DNA of 64,000 bases from IMG/VR virus record IMGVR_UViG_3300008108_000178, positions 1 through 64,000 of that record; one strand, given 5' to 3'. The position numbers and the translations under genes are program-made. The notes beneath the pieces were generated by a model. That model worked only from the letters and a program-made list of their open reading frames with translations, was not told the origin of the DNA and did not search any database. This stretch comes from a virus. Numbering within the stretch: the first letter of the stretch is position 1; each line of letters begins with the position of its first letter. Positions 51,605 through 60,628 of the stretch are shown one piece after another.

Positions 51605-52354
51605 ATGAGTAGCATATTTGTAAATACGATTCAAGCATCTACTGGGAATACCGTTACTGTTGCTTCTGGAGTAAGTCTTTCTTTAGGAGGAACGGTATTA
51701 AATAGTTCTTCTTTATTGCCAAATCCATCAGGTCAAGCTGGGAAAATTTTAAAATCAAATGGCTCTTCATTCATTTATGATGTTGCTGGAGTAAAACAAG
51801 TTTTAGTTTATACTTCAAATGGAAGTTATACGCCATCTAGTGGAACTAGACTAGTATACGTTAGATTAGTTGGAGCTGGTGGAGGTGGTTCTGGTTATGG
51901 AGAATCTGGAGGTTCTGGTGGTTACGCAGAAGGATTTGTAGACATGACTGGAGTAAATAATGTAAATATTACTATAGGCACTGGAGGAACTGGGTCATAT
52001 TATTCTGGTGGTGCTGGTGGAGGAACTACCACATCATTTGGTTCTTATATGAGTGCTACGGGAGGAAATGGTGCAAATACTTCTCACCAACATTGTGGTG
52101 GTCTTCCTGGAGTTGGATCTGGAGGACAATTAGCAATTTATGGTGGTGGTGGCACTGGTCATGGATACAATGGTAGAGGTGGAGGAAATTATTTCGGGGG
52201 AGCTGGTGCTGCTGGTCATCCACAAGGCGGAAACTTTAATCAAAATCATAACAGCCATCAAATCCCAGGAGTTGGTGGTATAAATGGCTGGGCAACTAGT
52301 TATCCTGGCAACACTGGGGGTAACGGTATGGTAGTAATCTGGGAGTACTCATAA
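51605..52354 (+). CDS. Glycine-rich adhesin-like tail protein, copy 1, 249 aa
   Basis: The N-terminal 45 residues (MSSIFVNTIQASTGNTVTVA...) are a fibre-attachment-type beta segment. The rest is glycine-rich with GAGGGGSGYGESGGSGGYAE, then SHQHCGGLPGVGSGG and FGGAGAAGHPQGG. The style recalls the glycine-rich loops of receptor-binding adhesins such as T2 gp38 (an analogy). It is the first of three tandem paralogues that share the HQHCGGLPGVG core but differ in flanking loops. They directly follow the giant fibre gene. Confidence 0.75.
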   Translation: MSSIFVNTIQASTGNTVTVASGVSLSLGGTVLNSSSLLPNPSGQAGKILKSNGSSFIYDVAGVKQVLVYTSNGSYTPSSGTRLVYVRLVGAGGGGSGYGESGGSGGYAEGFVDMTGVNNVNITIGTGGTGSYYSGGAGGGTTTSFGSYMSATGGNGANTSHQHCGGLPGVGSGGQLAIYGGGGTGHGYNGRGGGNYFGGAGAAGHPQGGNFNQNHNSHQIPGVGGINGWATSYPGNTGGNGMVVIWEYS

Positions 52355-53112
52355 TGTCAATATTAAAAGTAAACGAAATAAGACCACAATCTGGAACAAC
52401 AATTACTATTCCTTCTGGACACCAATTAAGTCTAGCAGGAACTATTGTAAATTCAAATTCATTTCCTCCAAGTTTTTCTGGGCAAGCAGGAAAATTTTTA
52501 CAATCTGATGGAACTAATTTAAACTGGCAAAGTTTAGGACCAGTTGCTATTAGAACATTTACCGCAAATGGAACTTGGACGAAACCAGCTGGAGTAACTA
52601 AAATTCTTGTTCGTGTACAAGGTGGTGGAGGATCTGCATCTGGCGTAGGAGAAGGTGGAGGAGGTGGAGGATTTTCCGAAAAATTTATTGATGTTACTTC
52701 GGTCTCAAGTGTAAATGTCACCGTTGGTCAAGGATCCACTGCTAGTACGTATTATGCAAATACTGCTGGAGCAGGAACGGCATCTTCGTTCGGTAGTTAT
52801 GTAACTGCTACTGGAGGAAATGGAGGAAATCAATCACATCAACATTGTGGTGGTCTTCCTGGCGTTGGGTCAGGAGGAGATTTAAATCTTTATGGTGGAG
52901 GTGGATCTGGGCACATGTATTGGTCTGGACCTCCAGGAGGAAATTCTTTTTATGGCGGTGCTGGAGCTTCTGGTCATCCACAAGGTGGAGATTATGCACA
53001 TAATCATTCATCTCATGCAGCATTTGGTTGTGGGGGAACTGCTGGTTATCACACAGAAAGAAGAGGTGCTAATGGAATGCCTGGAGTAGTAGTCGTATAC
53101 GAATTTGTATAA
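52354..53112 (+). CDS. Glycine-rich adhesin-like tail protein, copy 2, 252 aa
   Basis: The ATG overlaps the upstream stop. It is a paralogue of its two neighbours: same N-terminal block (SGTTITIPSGHQLSLAGTIV), GGGGSA-type glycine clusters, the shared HQHCGGLPGVGSGGDLN core and GASGHPQGG. Loops between them are specific (MYWSGPPGGNSF; HSSHAAFGCGG). A DNA-encoded set of adhesin variants is likely; receptor recognition is inferred. Confidence 0.75.
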   Translation: MSILKVNEIRPQSGTTITIPSGHQLSLAGTIVNSNSFPPSFSGQAGKFLQSDGTNLNWQSLGPVAIRTFTANGTWTKPAGVTKILVRVQGGGGSASGVGEGGGGGGFSEKFIDVTSVSSVNVTVGQGSTASTYYANTAGAGTASSFGSYVTATGGNGGNQSHQHCGGLPGVGSGGDLNLYGGGGSGHMYWSGPPGGNSFYGGAGASGHPQGGDYAHNHSSHAAFGCGGTAGYHTERRGANGMPGVVVVYEFV

Positions 53113-53114
53113 CC

Positions 53115-53876
53115 ATGTCAACACTAAACGTAAATAACATAGAATCTTCTAGTGGTACTACTATTTTAATACCATCTGGAAATAGTTTATCCTTAGCTGG
53201 AACTGTAGTAAATTCATCTACTCTTCCACCAAATCCATCAGGACAAACAAATCAAGCTTTATATACAAATGGTTCCGCTGTTTCTTTTAATGTTACAGGA
53301 CCAAGAAGTATCCAAACATTTACTAGCAGTGGAACTTGGACAAAGCCAAGTGGCATTAGTAAAATATGGGTAATGTTATGTGGGGGTGGAGGTGCAGCAT
53401 CTGCTCACTCAGAATCTGGAGGTGCTGGAGGATATTGTGAGAAACTAATCGATGTTAGTTCAGTATCATCTGTTCAAGTTACGATTGGAGATGGCTCTAC
53501 TTCATGGACATATTATTCTGGTGCTGCAGGAGGAGGTGGAACTAGTTCTTTTGGTACTTATATGAGTGCGACAGGAGGTAGAGGCGCAAATACTTCTCAC
53601 CAACATTGCGGTGGTCTTCCTGGAGTAGGTACTGGCGGAGACTTGAATGTTTATGGTGGTGGTGGCACGGGTCATATGTCATGGGCATGTATGAAAGGTG
53701 GTTCATCTTATTTTGGAGGAGCTGGAGTAAGTGGCCATCCCCAAGGAGGTAATTTTGCTCATAGTTATTGGGATAGATCAGCTCCTGGTTGTGGAGGAAC
53801 TGCTGGGTATGATAATAACTCAACATTAGGAGCTTATGGAAGAGGTGGATTGTGTATTATCTACGAATATGCGTAA
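53115..53876 (+). CDS. Glycine-rich adhesin-like tail protein, copy 3, 253 aa
   Basis: It starts two bases after the previous stop. It shares with its paralogues SGTTILIPSGNSLSLAGTVV, HQHCGGLPGVGTGGDLN and YFGGAGVSGHPQGG. It carries its own loops (MSWACMKGGSS; YWDRSAPGCGGTAGYDNN). The stop is at a late-promoter-like AATAAATA. The tryptophans in the loops are possible substrates for the halogenase encoded nearby. Confidence 0.75.
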   Translation: MSTLNVNNIESSSGTTILIPSGNSLSLAGTVVNSSTLPPNPSGQTNQALYTNGSAVSFNVTGPRSIQTFTSSGTWTKPSGISKIWVMLCGGGGAASAHSESGGAGGYCEKLIDVSSVSSVQVTIGDGSTSWTYYSGAAGGGGTSSFGTYMSATGGRGANTSHQHCGGLPGVGTGGDLNVYGGGGTGHMSWACMKGGSSYFGGAGVSGHPQGGNFAHSYWDRSAPGCGGTAGYDNNSTLGAYGRGGLCIIYEYA

Positions 53877-53883
53877 ATAAATA
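53876..53883 (+). promoter_or_regulatory. Candidate T4-type late promoter
   Basis: AATAAATA lies 28 bp upstream of the gene at 53911, with a GGAG-type ribosome-binding site further down. It may drive the assembly gene and the oxygenase run. Confidence 0.5.
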
Positions 53884-53910
53884 GTTTATATAAACAGGAG
53901 ATTTACAATA

Positions 53911-54372
53911 ATGAAAAGGGTTTTACTTGATTTTAGAGGAGTTATTAACGATGTTGTTGAGGTTGGATCTGAATTTGAAATTTATGATGGTCCAGACACA
54001 ACAATTAAATGGGTTTTATGTCCACATGATGGAGTAGACGGCACTTGGCATTGTCAAGATGGTGAATGGATTTCTCCAGATAGAAAAAAAGATGTAAATT
54101 ATGATATGCAAAGAAAAATTGCATACGGTACATTAGAAGAACAATTGGGAATGCTTTATCATGATATAAAATCTGGCAATTTACAAGATGGCGAATGGAT
54201 TAGAATGCAAGATAATGTAAAATCTGCTATTATCTCACAAAGACAATATGAATCAGATCCAGCTAATATTGAAGGAAAGGTGGATCTAAAGTATCATACA
54301 GAAACAGATCCTGCATGGAATCATTTACCAGCAGAAGAAATTATTCCCCCATCATTTGATCACTTAAAATAA
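53911..54372 (+). CDS. Tail-fibre-assembly-like protein, 153 aa
   Basis: A CAGGAG site precedes the ATG. The pattern MQRKIAYGTLEEQLGMLYHD followed by GEWIRMQDNVKSAI resembles the QR.xYxSxxxQLDxxxH...VKxxxP motif of small phage tail proteins near fibre genes. A role as chaperone or fibre-associated protein is inferred. It contains tryptophan-rich DGTWHCQDGEWIS at about residues 49-61. It precedes the halogenase gene. Confidence 0.6.
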   Translation: MKRVLLDFRGVINDVVEVGSEFEIYDGPDTTIKWVLCPHDGVDGTWHCQDGEWISPDRKKDVNYDMQRKIAYGTLEEQLGMLYHDIKSGNLQDGEWIRMQDNVKSAIISQRQYESDPANIEGKVDLKYHTETDPAWNHLPAEEIIPPSFDHLK

Positions 54373-54388
54373 TAATTAAATTATAATC

Positions 54389-55975
54389 ATGAAAATAAAT
54401 TCAATATGCATCGTCGGAGGTGGCTCCAGTGGATGGATGGCAGCGGCTGCAATTGCCGTTAATTTACCAAATATTAAGTTAACTGTTATAGAACCAACTG
54501 ATATTCCCATCGTTGGAGTTGGAGAATCAACATTAGGTCACATCAATCGTTATTTGCATTGTATTGGATTGGGAGGTAAAGATAAAGAATGGATGCCACA
54601 ATGTGAAGCTTCTTATAAAGTTTCTATTCAATTTTCCGATTTTAAACAAAAAGGACATGTATTTCAGTATCCATTTGGAAAGCATGATTATACAAATAAC
54701 AAAACTCCAAATGATTGGGCATATCTAAAAAATTTAATTCCAGAATTTAATGACACTTATTCAGAATTTTATAATCCAATTACGTATCTAGCAAATACAA
54801 ATAAGATGGTTTCTGATAACTCTATTATTAGAAACTTTAATTTTACTATGGATACTGCGTATCATTTTAATGCTACTCAGTTTGGTCAATATTTGAAAAA
54901 TAATATTTGTATCCCAAAAGGAGTTACTGTAATAAGAGATAGTATCGAAGATGTAGTTATAAATGAAGATGGAGAGATTGAATACCTAGTAGCAAAATTA
55001 ACTCCAAGAATGAAATTAAAATATGATTTGTATATTGATTGCACTGGATTCAAATCATTGATCCTAGAAAAGAAAATGGGATCAAAATTTATAAGTTTTA
55101 ATGATGTACTATTAAATGATACTGCATTAGCAACTAGAATCCCATATATTGATATAGAAAAAGAACTAACTAATGTTACAGACTGCTGTGCATTAAAAAA
55201 TGGATGGGTTTGGAATATTCCATTGTGGAGTAGAATTGGAACTGGATATTGTTATTCTAGTAAATTTACTACTAAAGAAAATGCAGAAAAAGAATTTAGA
55301 GAACATCTAGCAAAAATTGATAAGAAAAGAGCTGAAGAAGCAGAGTTATTTACAATTAATATTAGACATGGTAAACGTGAAAAAGCTTGGGTAAAAAATT
55401 GTTTAGGTATTGGTCTTTCTTACGGATTTTTAGAGCCACTAGAATCTACTGGATTATTAACAACACATGAAAATGTTTTGCGATTAGTTGATACACTACA
55501 AAAAAGAGAAGGTTATGTAACAAAATTAGATGTTGATGGTTATAACCATGCAGTAGATTATGATTTAGAATCATTTAAAGATTTTATTGTTATGCACTAT
55601 GTGCTTTCACAAAGAGATGATAGTGATTATTGGAAATATATCAAATATGAAATGGATGTAGTTCCGCCAGAAATGATTACTGATAGACTAGTAACAAGTC
55701 CAAGACTTTATAGAGAATTTTTACATGATAGTTATAGAAGTCATAATTTTAGTGACTTAGATGGCATTCTTTATATTGCTCATGGAATGGACTATCTTCC
55801 TGTAGGAAAAACTCAAACTGAATATAGATTTTCGGAAAATGGTTATTTTAATAAAGATCAATTGATAAAAGATGTAAAAATTCCACATGATAGGTATAAA
55901 AAACAAGTACTACGTCATCTGGATAAATGCCCGTCTACATACAAATTTTTGAAGGACAACATTTACAATGCTTAA
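54389..55975 (+). CDS. Flavin-dependent tryptophan halogenase, 528 aa
   Basis: The enzyme uses FADH2 (supplied by a flavin reductase), oxygen and chloride or bromide to halogenate an indole ring. The FAD motif GGGSSG is at residues 10-15; a second GVGEST at 43-48. Catalytic lysine K77 lies in EASYKVSIQF, the halogenase signature WVWNIP is at 273-278, and GFLEPLESTGL contains the glutamate E352 expected for catalysis and the chloride-binding ST-G turn. Length is typical for the PrnA/RebH class. Substrate is unknown: free tryptophan, a peptide or another indole. I see no flavin reductase gene in the window, so a host reductase would be needed. It starts the enzyme run of seven overlapping or adjacent genes. 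Confidence 0.9.
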   Translation: MKINSICIVGGGSSGWMAAAAIAVNLPNIKLTVIEPTDIPIVGVGESTLGHINRYLHCIGLGGKDKEWMPQCEASYKVSIQFSDFKQKGHVFQYPFGKHDYTNNKTPNDWAYLKNLIPEFNDTYSEFYNPITYLANTNKMVSDNSIIRNFNFTMDTAYHFNATQFGQYLKNNICIPKGVTVIRDSIEDVVINEDGEIEYLVAKLTPRMKLKYDLYIDCTGFKSLILEKKMGSKFISFNDVLLNDTALATRIPYIDIEKELTNVTDCCALKNGWVWNIPLWSRIGTGYCYSSKFTTKENAEKEFREHLAKIDKKRAEEAELFTINIRHGKREKAWVKNCLGIGLSYGFLEPLESTGLLTTHENVLRLVDTLQKREGYVTKLDVDGYNHAVDYDLESFKDFIVMHYVLSQRDDSDYWKYIKYEMDVVPPEMITDRLVTSPRLYREFLHDSYRSHNFSDLDGILYIAHGMDYLPVGKTQTEYRFSENGYFNKDQLIKDVKIPHDRYKKQVLRHLDKCPSTYKFLKDNIYNA

Positions 55976-56774
55976 TAATTTTTTTAAAAAGAAATCTCCT
56001 ACAATAAGATTTTTTTCTCTTACCCCAGGAGTAAATACTTTATATCCAATTATAAAATCTAATAAATTAAATCGTGAATGGGTAACAGAAGAAAAAATTG
56101 ATTATGAAAATAGAAAATCTAAATGTCCATTTGGATTTTTATCAACACAAGGAATTGATCGTGTTAGTAGTATTGGAAAATGCCCAGCAATTAGTGGAAT
56201 AATTGGAGCTGGATTTACAATAAGAGCACCAGCAGATTTTGTTGTGATGACAAATGGAGATAAAACAACGCTCGATTTCAAATACAAAAATATTGTTCCT
56301 CATATTGAATATGTAACAAAGCACGAAAAAGAAGTATCAAGTTGGTTATTAGATTCTTCTAAAGATAATACTCTAAATCAGGTTTTAAAAGTAAATACTC
56401 CATGGAGAATTACTTGCGATTCTGATGATATTATTTTTCTAGTAACAAAAGTTCCATTCGTCAAAGAAGATAGATTCACAGCTGTTACTGGAATTTTAGA
56501 TCCAAAAACAGCATATGAAATAAATATACAACTTTTTTGGCACGTACTAAATGGAGAAGAAGTTATAAAAGCTGGCACACCCTTATGTAATTACATTCCA
56601 ATTTCTAGATCTTTATTGCAAAATATTTCTTTTGTTTCTGAAGATGCTGAAGAAAGAGATTATCTTGTCGAAAGAGAAATGCTATTTTCTTATGAACATG
56701 TATTTTCAAATTCAAACACTTTGAAAGATAAAGTATCTAGAGTTGTAAAAATATTAAAAAAATATTATGGTTGA
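55968..56774 (+). CDS. DUF6065-like protein in halogenase operon, 268 aa
   Basis: It overlaps the halogenase stop by 8 nt and the next start by 8 nt. The protein is beta-rich with KCPFGFLSTQGID early, VNTPWRITCDSDDIIFLV in the middle, and FWHVLNGEEVIKAGTPLCNY with PISRS later, the order I associate with DUF6065. It shows no clear HxD metal motif. It possibly helps bind substrate or product for the halogenase or oxygenases, inferred only from the operon. Confidence 0.5.
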   Translation: MLNNFFKKKSPTIRFFSLTPGVNTLYPIIKSNKLNREWVTEEKIDYENRKSKCPFGFLSTQGIDRVSSIGKCPAISGIIGAGFTIRAPADFVVMTNGDKTTLDFKYKNIVPHIEYVTKHEKEVSSWLLDSSKDNTLNQVLKVNTPWRITCDSDDIIFLVTKVPFVKEDRFTAVTGILDPKTAYEINIQLFWHVLNGEEVIKAGTPLCNYIPISRSLLQNISFVSEDAEERDYLVEREMLFSYEHVFSNSNTLKDKVSRVVKILKKYYG

Positions 56775-57360
56775 ATTATTTCCTATAAAAATTTACAAAT
56801 CTTCAATTGTTCCATCTAGTAGTGACGACAAGATTTGTGAAGATATCTTAAATGATCTTTTTTCAAAATCAACAGAAAATTATTGGGCAGGAGAAAGTGG
56901 ATTTTCTACTGGAGAGTTTTCACTTTCTCTACATCAATATAAAGAATTTAATTGGTTATTTGATTCTCTAGTTTCTCATTTAGGTGCATACTGGGATGAA
57001 TTATCTTATGGAAATATACCTGTTTATTTGAGAGATAGTTGGGCAAATTTGCATTACTCTAATCACGAAACAGAAGAGCATTCACATTCTGATGGATTAC
57101 TAGGAAATTCAATAATATCTGGAGTTTTTTATTTTAGAAAACCAGAAAATGAATCTAACATAATTTTTTGCAACCCATTAGATTATATACTAAGATTACA
57201 ACCATATAAAGATTTAAAAGGTATAAAAACCATTGGAGAAGAAATAAAAACAAATCAATATGATTTTTTACTTTTCCCTTCTTGGTTGCGTCATAGAGTA
57301 CCAGCATTCAAATCAAATTCAAAAAGAATAGCTATATCGTTTAACTATGCAAGAGTATGA
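56767..57360 (+). CDS. Putative 2OG-Fe(II) oxygenase, TIGR02466-like, 197 aa
   Basis: It opens VELFPIKIYKSSI, a family-typical LFPxxIY start. The metal motif EEHSHSDG gives H105/H107 (with D109), followed by GVFYFRKPE, then FPSWLRHRVPAF with the distal histidine H176 and R187 for 2-oxoglutarate. Overlaps on both sides show tight coupling with its neighbours. The substrate is unknown. Confidence 0.7.
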   Translation: MVELFPIKIYKSSIVPSSSDDKICEDILNDLFSKSTENYWAGESGFSTGEFSLSLHQYKEFNWLFDSLVSHLGAYWDELSYGNIPVYLRDSWANLHYSNHETEEHSHSDGLLGNSIISGVFYFRKPENESNIIFCNPLDYILRLQPYKDLKGIKTIGEEIKTNQYDFLLFPSWLRHRVPAFKSNSKRIAISFNYARV

Positions 57361-58126
57361 TATAAATGATTTTAGAAAAATGTCTATCTCTTCAGTTTAC
57401 TTTAATGATGAGATTAAAATAAAATCAATTAAAAATTTAGAATATGAATACATTAAATTAGATAAAAATGTAGGATATTGGATTACCGATTGTCCATTTG
57501 TAGATGGATCTTTTATAAAATATATGGAATTTGTTAAATCAAATCCTATATGGAGAATGAATAACGAATACGATTTGGAAGATACTAATCCATTTGCAAC
57601 AATTCATCTACCAGATTTTTCAACTAGACCATTGTTTAATTTATTATATCAATTTTACTCTTCTACTATTGGTTATAATAAAGATGTTTCGGTAAATGAT
57701 TGGGGAAATATTTATTTTAAAGAGCACTCACGTCCTATAAAAAGATGGAGGCTTCCTCATATGGATTATGTTTCTGGTTTGGTAGCTAATCTTTGGTTTA
57801 CTAATCATGATATAAATTCTACAGGAACTAATTTATATTTTTATAAAGGAGTGACTCATGGAATTAATTATGATTTCCAAGTAAATGAAAGTCATCCATT
57901 ATATAAAGAATGGCACAATATGAAATCTAAAGATCGTGATATTAAATGGAATAATTTTTCTATCGATGAAGCTAACTATTGGGGATTTGAATTGCTTGGC
58001 AAAGCTCCAACTAAATATAGTTGTATGACAATGTACTATCCAAATATTTCTCATGCTCCATTTATTGAAGATGACATAAAATTTAGATGGTCACATACTT
58101 TTAGTTGTTTTTCTAATTTTTTATGA
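57347..58126 (+). CDS. Putative 2OG-Fe(II) oxygenase, DUF6445-like, 259 aa
   Basis: Metal-ligand candidates are H138 and D140 in LPHMDYVSGLVANLWF and H236 in YPNISHAPF, with R247 in FRWSHTFSC as the 2-oxoglutarate anchor. The segment GTNLYFYKG between them fits the double-stranded beta-helix fold. It overlaps the previous gene by 14 nt. I recall similar proteins close to bacterial tryptophan halogenases, which supports a joint function. Confidence 0.65.
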   Translation: MQEYDINDFRKMSISSVYFNDEIKIKSIKNLEYEYIKLDKNVGYWITDCPFVDGSFIKYMEFVKSNPIWRMNNEYDLEDTNPFATIHLPDFSTRPLFNLLYQFYSSTIGYNKDVSVNDWGNIYFKEHSRPIKRWRLPHMDYVSGLVANLWFTNHDINSTGTNLYFYKGVTHGINYDFQVNESHPLYKEWHNMKSKDRDIKWNNFSIDEANYWGFELLGKAPTKYSCMTMYYPNISHAPFIEDDIKFRWSHTFSCFSNFL

Positions 58127-58713
58127 TTAATGTTGAGCATATTTTTCCTGTTCCTATTTGGTCAATTGATTTAGATCTTAATTTAAACGAGATAGAAACT
58201 TATATAAGATCTATTAAAAATGTATCTAATGGGCGAGCTATTTCAAATGTAAATGGATGGCAATCAGATTCATTTGATACAAAACAAGAAACAATTCCAG
58301 AGATAAAAAGGTTATTTTATCTCATACAAAAATATTTAAAATTATGTTATGCAGAATATGGTAGTGCAGAAAACCCAGAAATTGACAATTATTGGTTTAA
58401 TATAAATTATCCAGGTTCTTCAAATTTAGATCATCTACATTCTAGATGTTTTTTATCTGGTTGCTTTTATGTAAATACATCTCTTAACTGTGGGGATATT
58501 GTTTTTAAAAGATCTTCATTAGAAGATTATATAATTTCTTCTAATGTTGGATTATCTAATACTAAACTATCGGCATCTCATTGGAAATATTCCACGAAGC
58601 CAAATCAAGTATTAATATTTCCTTCATGGATTTCTCATTTTGTCGAAGAAAATAAATCATCAGAAGATAGAATTTCAATTGCTTTTAATACGAGGTCTTT
58701 AAAATGGGAGTAA
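58123..58713 (+). CDS. Putative 2OG-Fe(II) oxygenase, TIGR02466-like, 196 aa
   Basis: It is a paralogue of the protein at 56767: the start VEHIFPVPIWSID, HLHSRCFLSGCFYV (H104, H106), FPSWISHFVEEN (H172) and RISIAFNTRS (R183). It is ATGA-coupled to the previous gene and overlaps the next by 10 nt. The duplicated enzyme suggests two different target positions or substrates. Confidence 0.7.
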   Translation: MINVEHIFPVPIWSIDLDLNLNEIETYIRSIKNVSNGRAISNVNGWQSDSFDTKQETIPEIKRLFYLIQKYLKLCYAEYGSAENPEIDNYWFNINYPGSSNLDHLHSRCFLSGCFYVNTSLNCGDIVFKRSSLEDYIISSNVGLSNTKLSASHWKYSTKPNQVLIFPSWISHFVEENKSSEDRISIAFNTRSLKWE

Positions 58714-59318
58714 AAATTATTGATAATTTATTACCAAAAAAATTAGAAAACGATATTATGGATCTTACCATGGGAACATCATTTCCATGGTTTTATATAA
58801 ATGATATAACTAGAAATGTGAGCGGTGAAGGAATTTATGCTCAGCCAGGATTTCATAACACTCCATTTATACATTATGCTCCATCAAATCCATTTTTTGA
58901 TTATTTCAAATCTTTATCTTTTATTATAGAAGATCAAATAAATTGGAAACATGATTTAAATTTGTTTAGATTAAGATGCGGATTAAATTATCCGTTAGTA
59001 CATCAAAATAAAAAATTTAGTTGGGAATGGAATTATCCTCATATTGATCATAATCCAGATTTTGTTACTGGAAAAACTTTTACTTGTTTATACTATGTTA
59101 ATGATTCTGACGGAGATACATTTGTTTTCAATGAAGTAGAGGAATCAAAAAATTACACCGTGATGGAAAGGATATCTCCTAAAAAAGGAAGAATTGCAAT
59201 ATTTGATGGAGAGCATTATCACGCAAGTTCTTCTCCTAGACTATCAAATTCCAGAATTGTTTTAGCTTTTAATTATCATGATAAAAAATATTTTACGAGA
59301 TCTGAAGAAACAAATTAA
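58704..59318 (+). CDS. Putative 2OG-Fe(II) oxygenase, 204 aa
   Basis: Classic layout: NYPHIDHNPDF (H113, D115), FTCLYYVNDSDGDTFVF, GRIAIFDGEHYHASSS (H173) and SNSRIVLAFNYH (R184). The start at 58704 overlaps the previous gene by 10 nt and gives MGVKIIDNLLP, the common N-terminus of prolyl-hydroxylase-like enzymes. The substrate is unknown. Confidence 0.75.
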   Translation: MGVKIIDNLLPKKLENDIMDLTMGTSFPWFYINDITRNVSGEGIYAQPGFHNTPFIHYAPSNPFFDYFKSLSFIIEDQINWKHDLNLFRLRCGLNYPLVHQNKKFSWEWNYPHIDHNPDFVTGKTFTCLYYVNDSDGDTFVFNEVEESKNYTVMERISPKKGRIAIFDGEHYHASSSPRLSNSRIVLAFNYHDKKYFTRSEETN

Positions 59319-59973
59319 ATTTGATGATCAATGTGTTGTTATAAAAGATTTTATTTCAAATCCAAATATATTAATTTCGTGGTATGACGTTGAAGAAGCT
59401 TTAAATTATAATTTATTTAAATTTGAAATTATACAAAATGGCAATAAATTACCTATACCAGAAATGAATTATTTTTGGTATTCAAAAATAATTCAAGACA
59501 AAAAATACATTTATGATTTCATCATCAACGGTAATGCTTTTGTAATATTAGAATATAGAAATAAAGAAATCAACAATTTACTACAGCAAATAGAAAATTT
59601 TTTTGATGTCTTATGTGATGCTCATATTTATGGTGGGATATCAGAATATTCAAAATCATTTACACCGCATGTTGATATTCCTCCAAATTTTATTTTACAA
59701 ATAGAAGGAACTACGACATGGAAAATATATAAAAATTGTGCATCTGATTTATTTTCACAAGAAGATATAAATTCTTCAGTAGACAAAAATATTTTAGAAA
59801 TAGATAAAGAAGTGATATTATCACCTGGAGATATTCTTTACATACCATCAAGAAGATTTCATGAGGCTATACCAACGGGGAAAAGACTTTCTATAAGTAT
59901 TCCATGTAGACCAAAAAAATACGATAGAAGTATGTTTAATTTAGATAGAAATTACTATGAAATTACAAGTTAA
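59278..59973 (+). CDS. Cupin/JmjC-like oxygenase (cupin_8 type), 231 aa
   Basis: Metal motif FTPHVDIPPNF (H131, D133), GTTTWKIY and SPGDILYIPSRRFHEAIP (H195) correspond to cupin_8/JmjC-like hydroxylases, several of which modify proteins or tRNA. The start at 59278 overlaps its neighbour by 41 nt, the longest overlap in the run; no later ATG is suitable. The product ends NLDRNYYEITS. Confidence 0.7.
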   Translation: MIKNILRDLKKQIKFDDQCVVIKDFISNPNILISWYDVEEALNYNLFKFEIIQNGNKLPIPEMNYFWYSKIIQDKKYIYDFIINGNAFVILEYRNKEINNLLQQIENFFDVLCDAHIYGGISEYSKSFTPHVDIPPNFILQIEGTTTWKIYKNCASDLFSQEDINSSVDKNILEIDKEVILSPGDILYIPSRRFHEAIPTGKRLSISIPCRPKKYDRSMFNLDRNYYEITS

Positions 59974-60628
59974 TGATTGGGATGAGCCAATGCTAGAATC
60001 AGGCAAAGATTTTCCTCCTATCTTAAAATTGGTAAAAAATGCAATACCAAAAGAAGTATTAACAATCATGGATATCGAATTTACAATGATGCGTGATTGT
60101 ATGAAAACTTTAAACAGTACTAATGGATTTAATGATCCATCAGTTCACAATTCTTTTTCTTGGTATTCTCCAATATGTTTTGAAACTTTAAGTGTTTATT
60201 TACAGCCATTGGTAGAAAAAGAAGTTGGAGAAAAATTGTTTCCTACGTATTCATATGCTAGAATTTATATGAATAATAGTGTGTTGACTAAGCATACTGA
60301 TAGAAAAAGTTCTCAATTATCAGCAAGTTGTTGTATAAGAAAGGACGCAGATTGGCCACTTTGTTTTAAAACAAAAGAAGGTATTGAAGAATTTGATATG
60401 GATCCAGGAGATATAGTAATTTCTTCAGGAACAAAAATTCCTCATTGGAGAGAACCATATACAGGTAATGAACATATGCAAGCATTTTTACAATATGTTT
60501 ATGTCGATGGAAAATATTCTCATTTAAAATATGACACTAGACCATGTTTAGCATCTGATTATGAATTAACTGCTCCTTATATAAAAGAAGAAGTTAATCG
60601 AAGATATAATCATCCATACATTTCATAA
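59957..60628 (+). CDS. 2OG-Fe(II) oxygenase, prolyl-hydroxylase-like, 223 aa
   Basis: Metal ligands H113 and D115 (LTKHTDRKSS) and H163 (KIPHWREPY) are embedded in SYARIYMNNSVL and DMDPGDIVISSGTKIPHW. This arrangement is common in cyanophage oxygenases of the prolyl-4-hydroxylase group. The C-terminal region has FLQYVYVDG and DTRPC. It ends the enzyme run; the next late promoter overlaps its stop. Confidence 0.75.
   Translation: MKLQVNDWDEPMLESGKDFPPILKLVKNAIPKEVLTIMDIEFTMMRDCMKTLNSTNGFNDPSVHNSFSWYSPICFETLSVYLQPLVEKEVGEKLFPTYSYARIYMNNSVLTKHTDRKSSQLSASCCIRKDADWPLCFKTKEGIEEFDMDPGDIVISSGTKIPHWREPYTGNEHMQAFLQYVYVDGKYSHLKYDTRPCLASDYELTAPYIKEEVNRRYNHPYIS

Noticed and set aside
52296-52721. Minus-strand proline-rich frame across two adhesin genes
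   Set aside because: The proline and cysteine richness is simply the complement of glycine codons in the sense genes.
54389-55975. Flavin reductase partner for the halogenase nearby
   Set aside because: No NAD(P)H:flavin reductase motif was seen in any neighbouring gene; a host enzyme is presumed.
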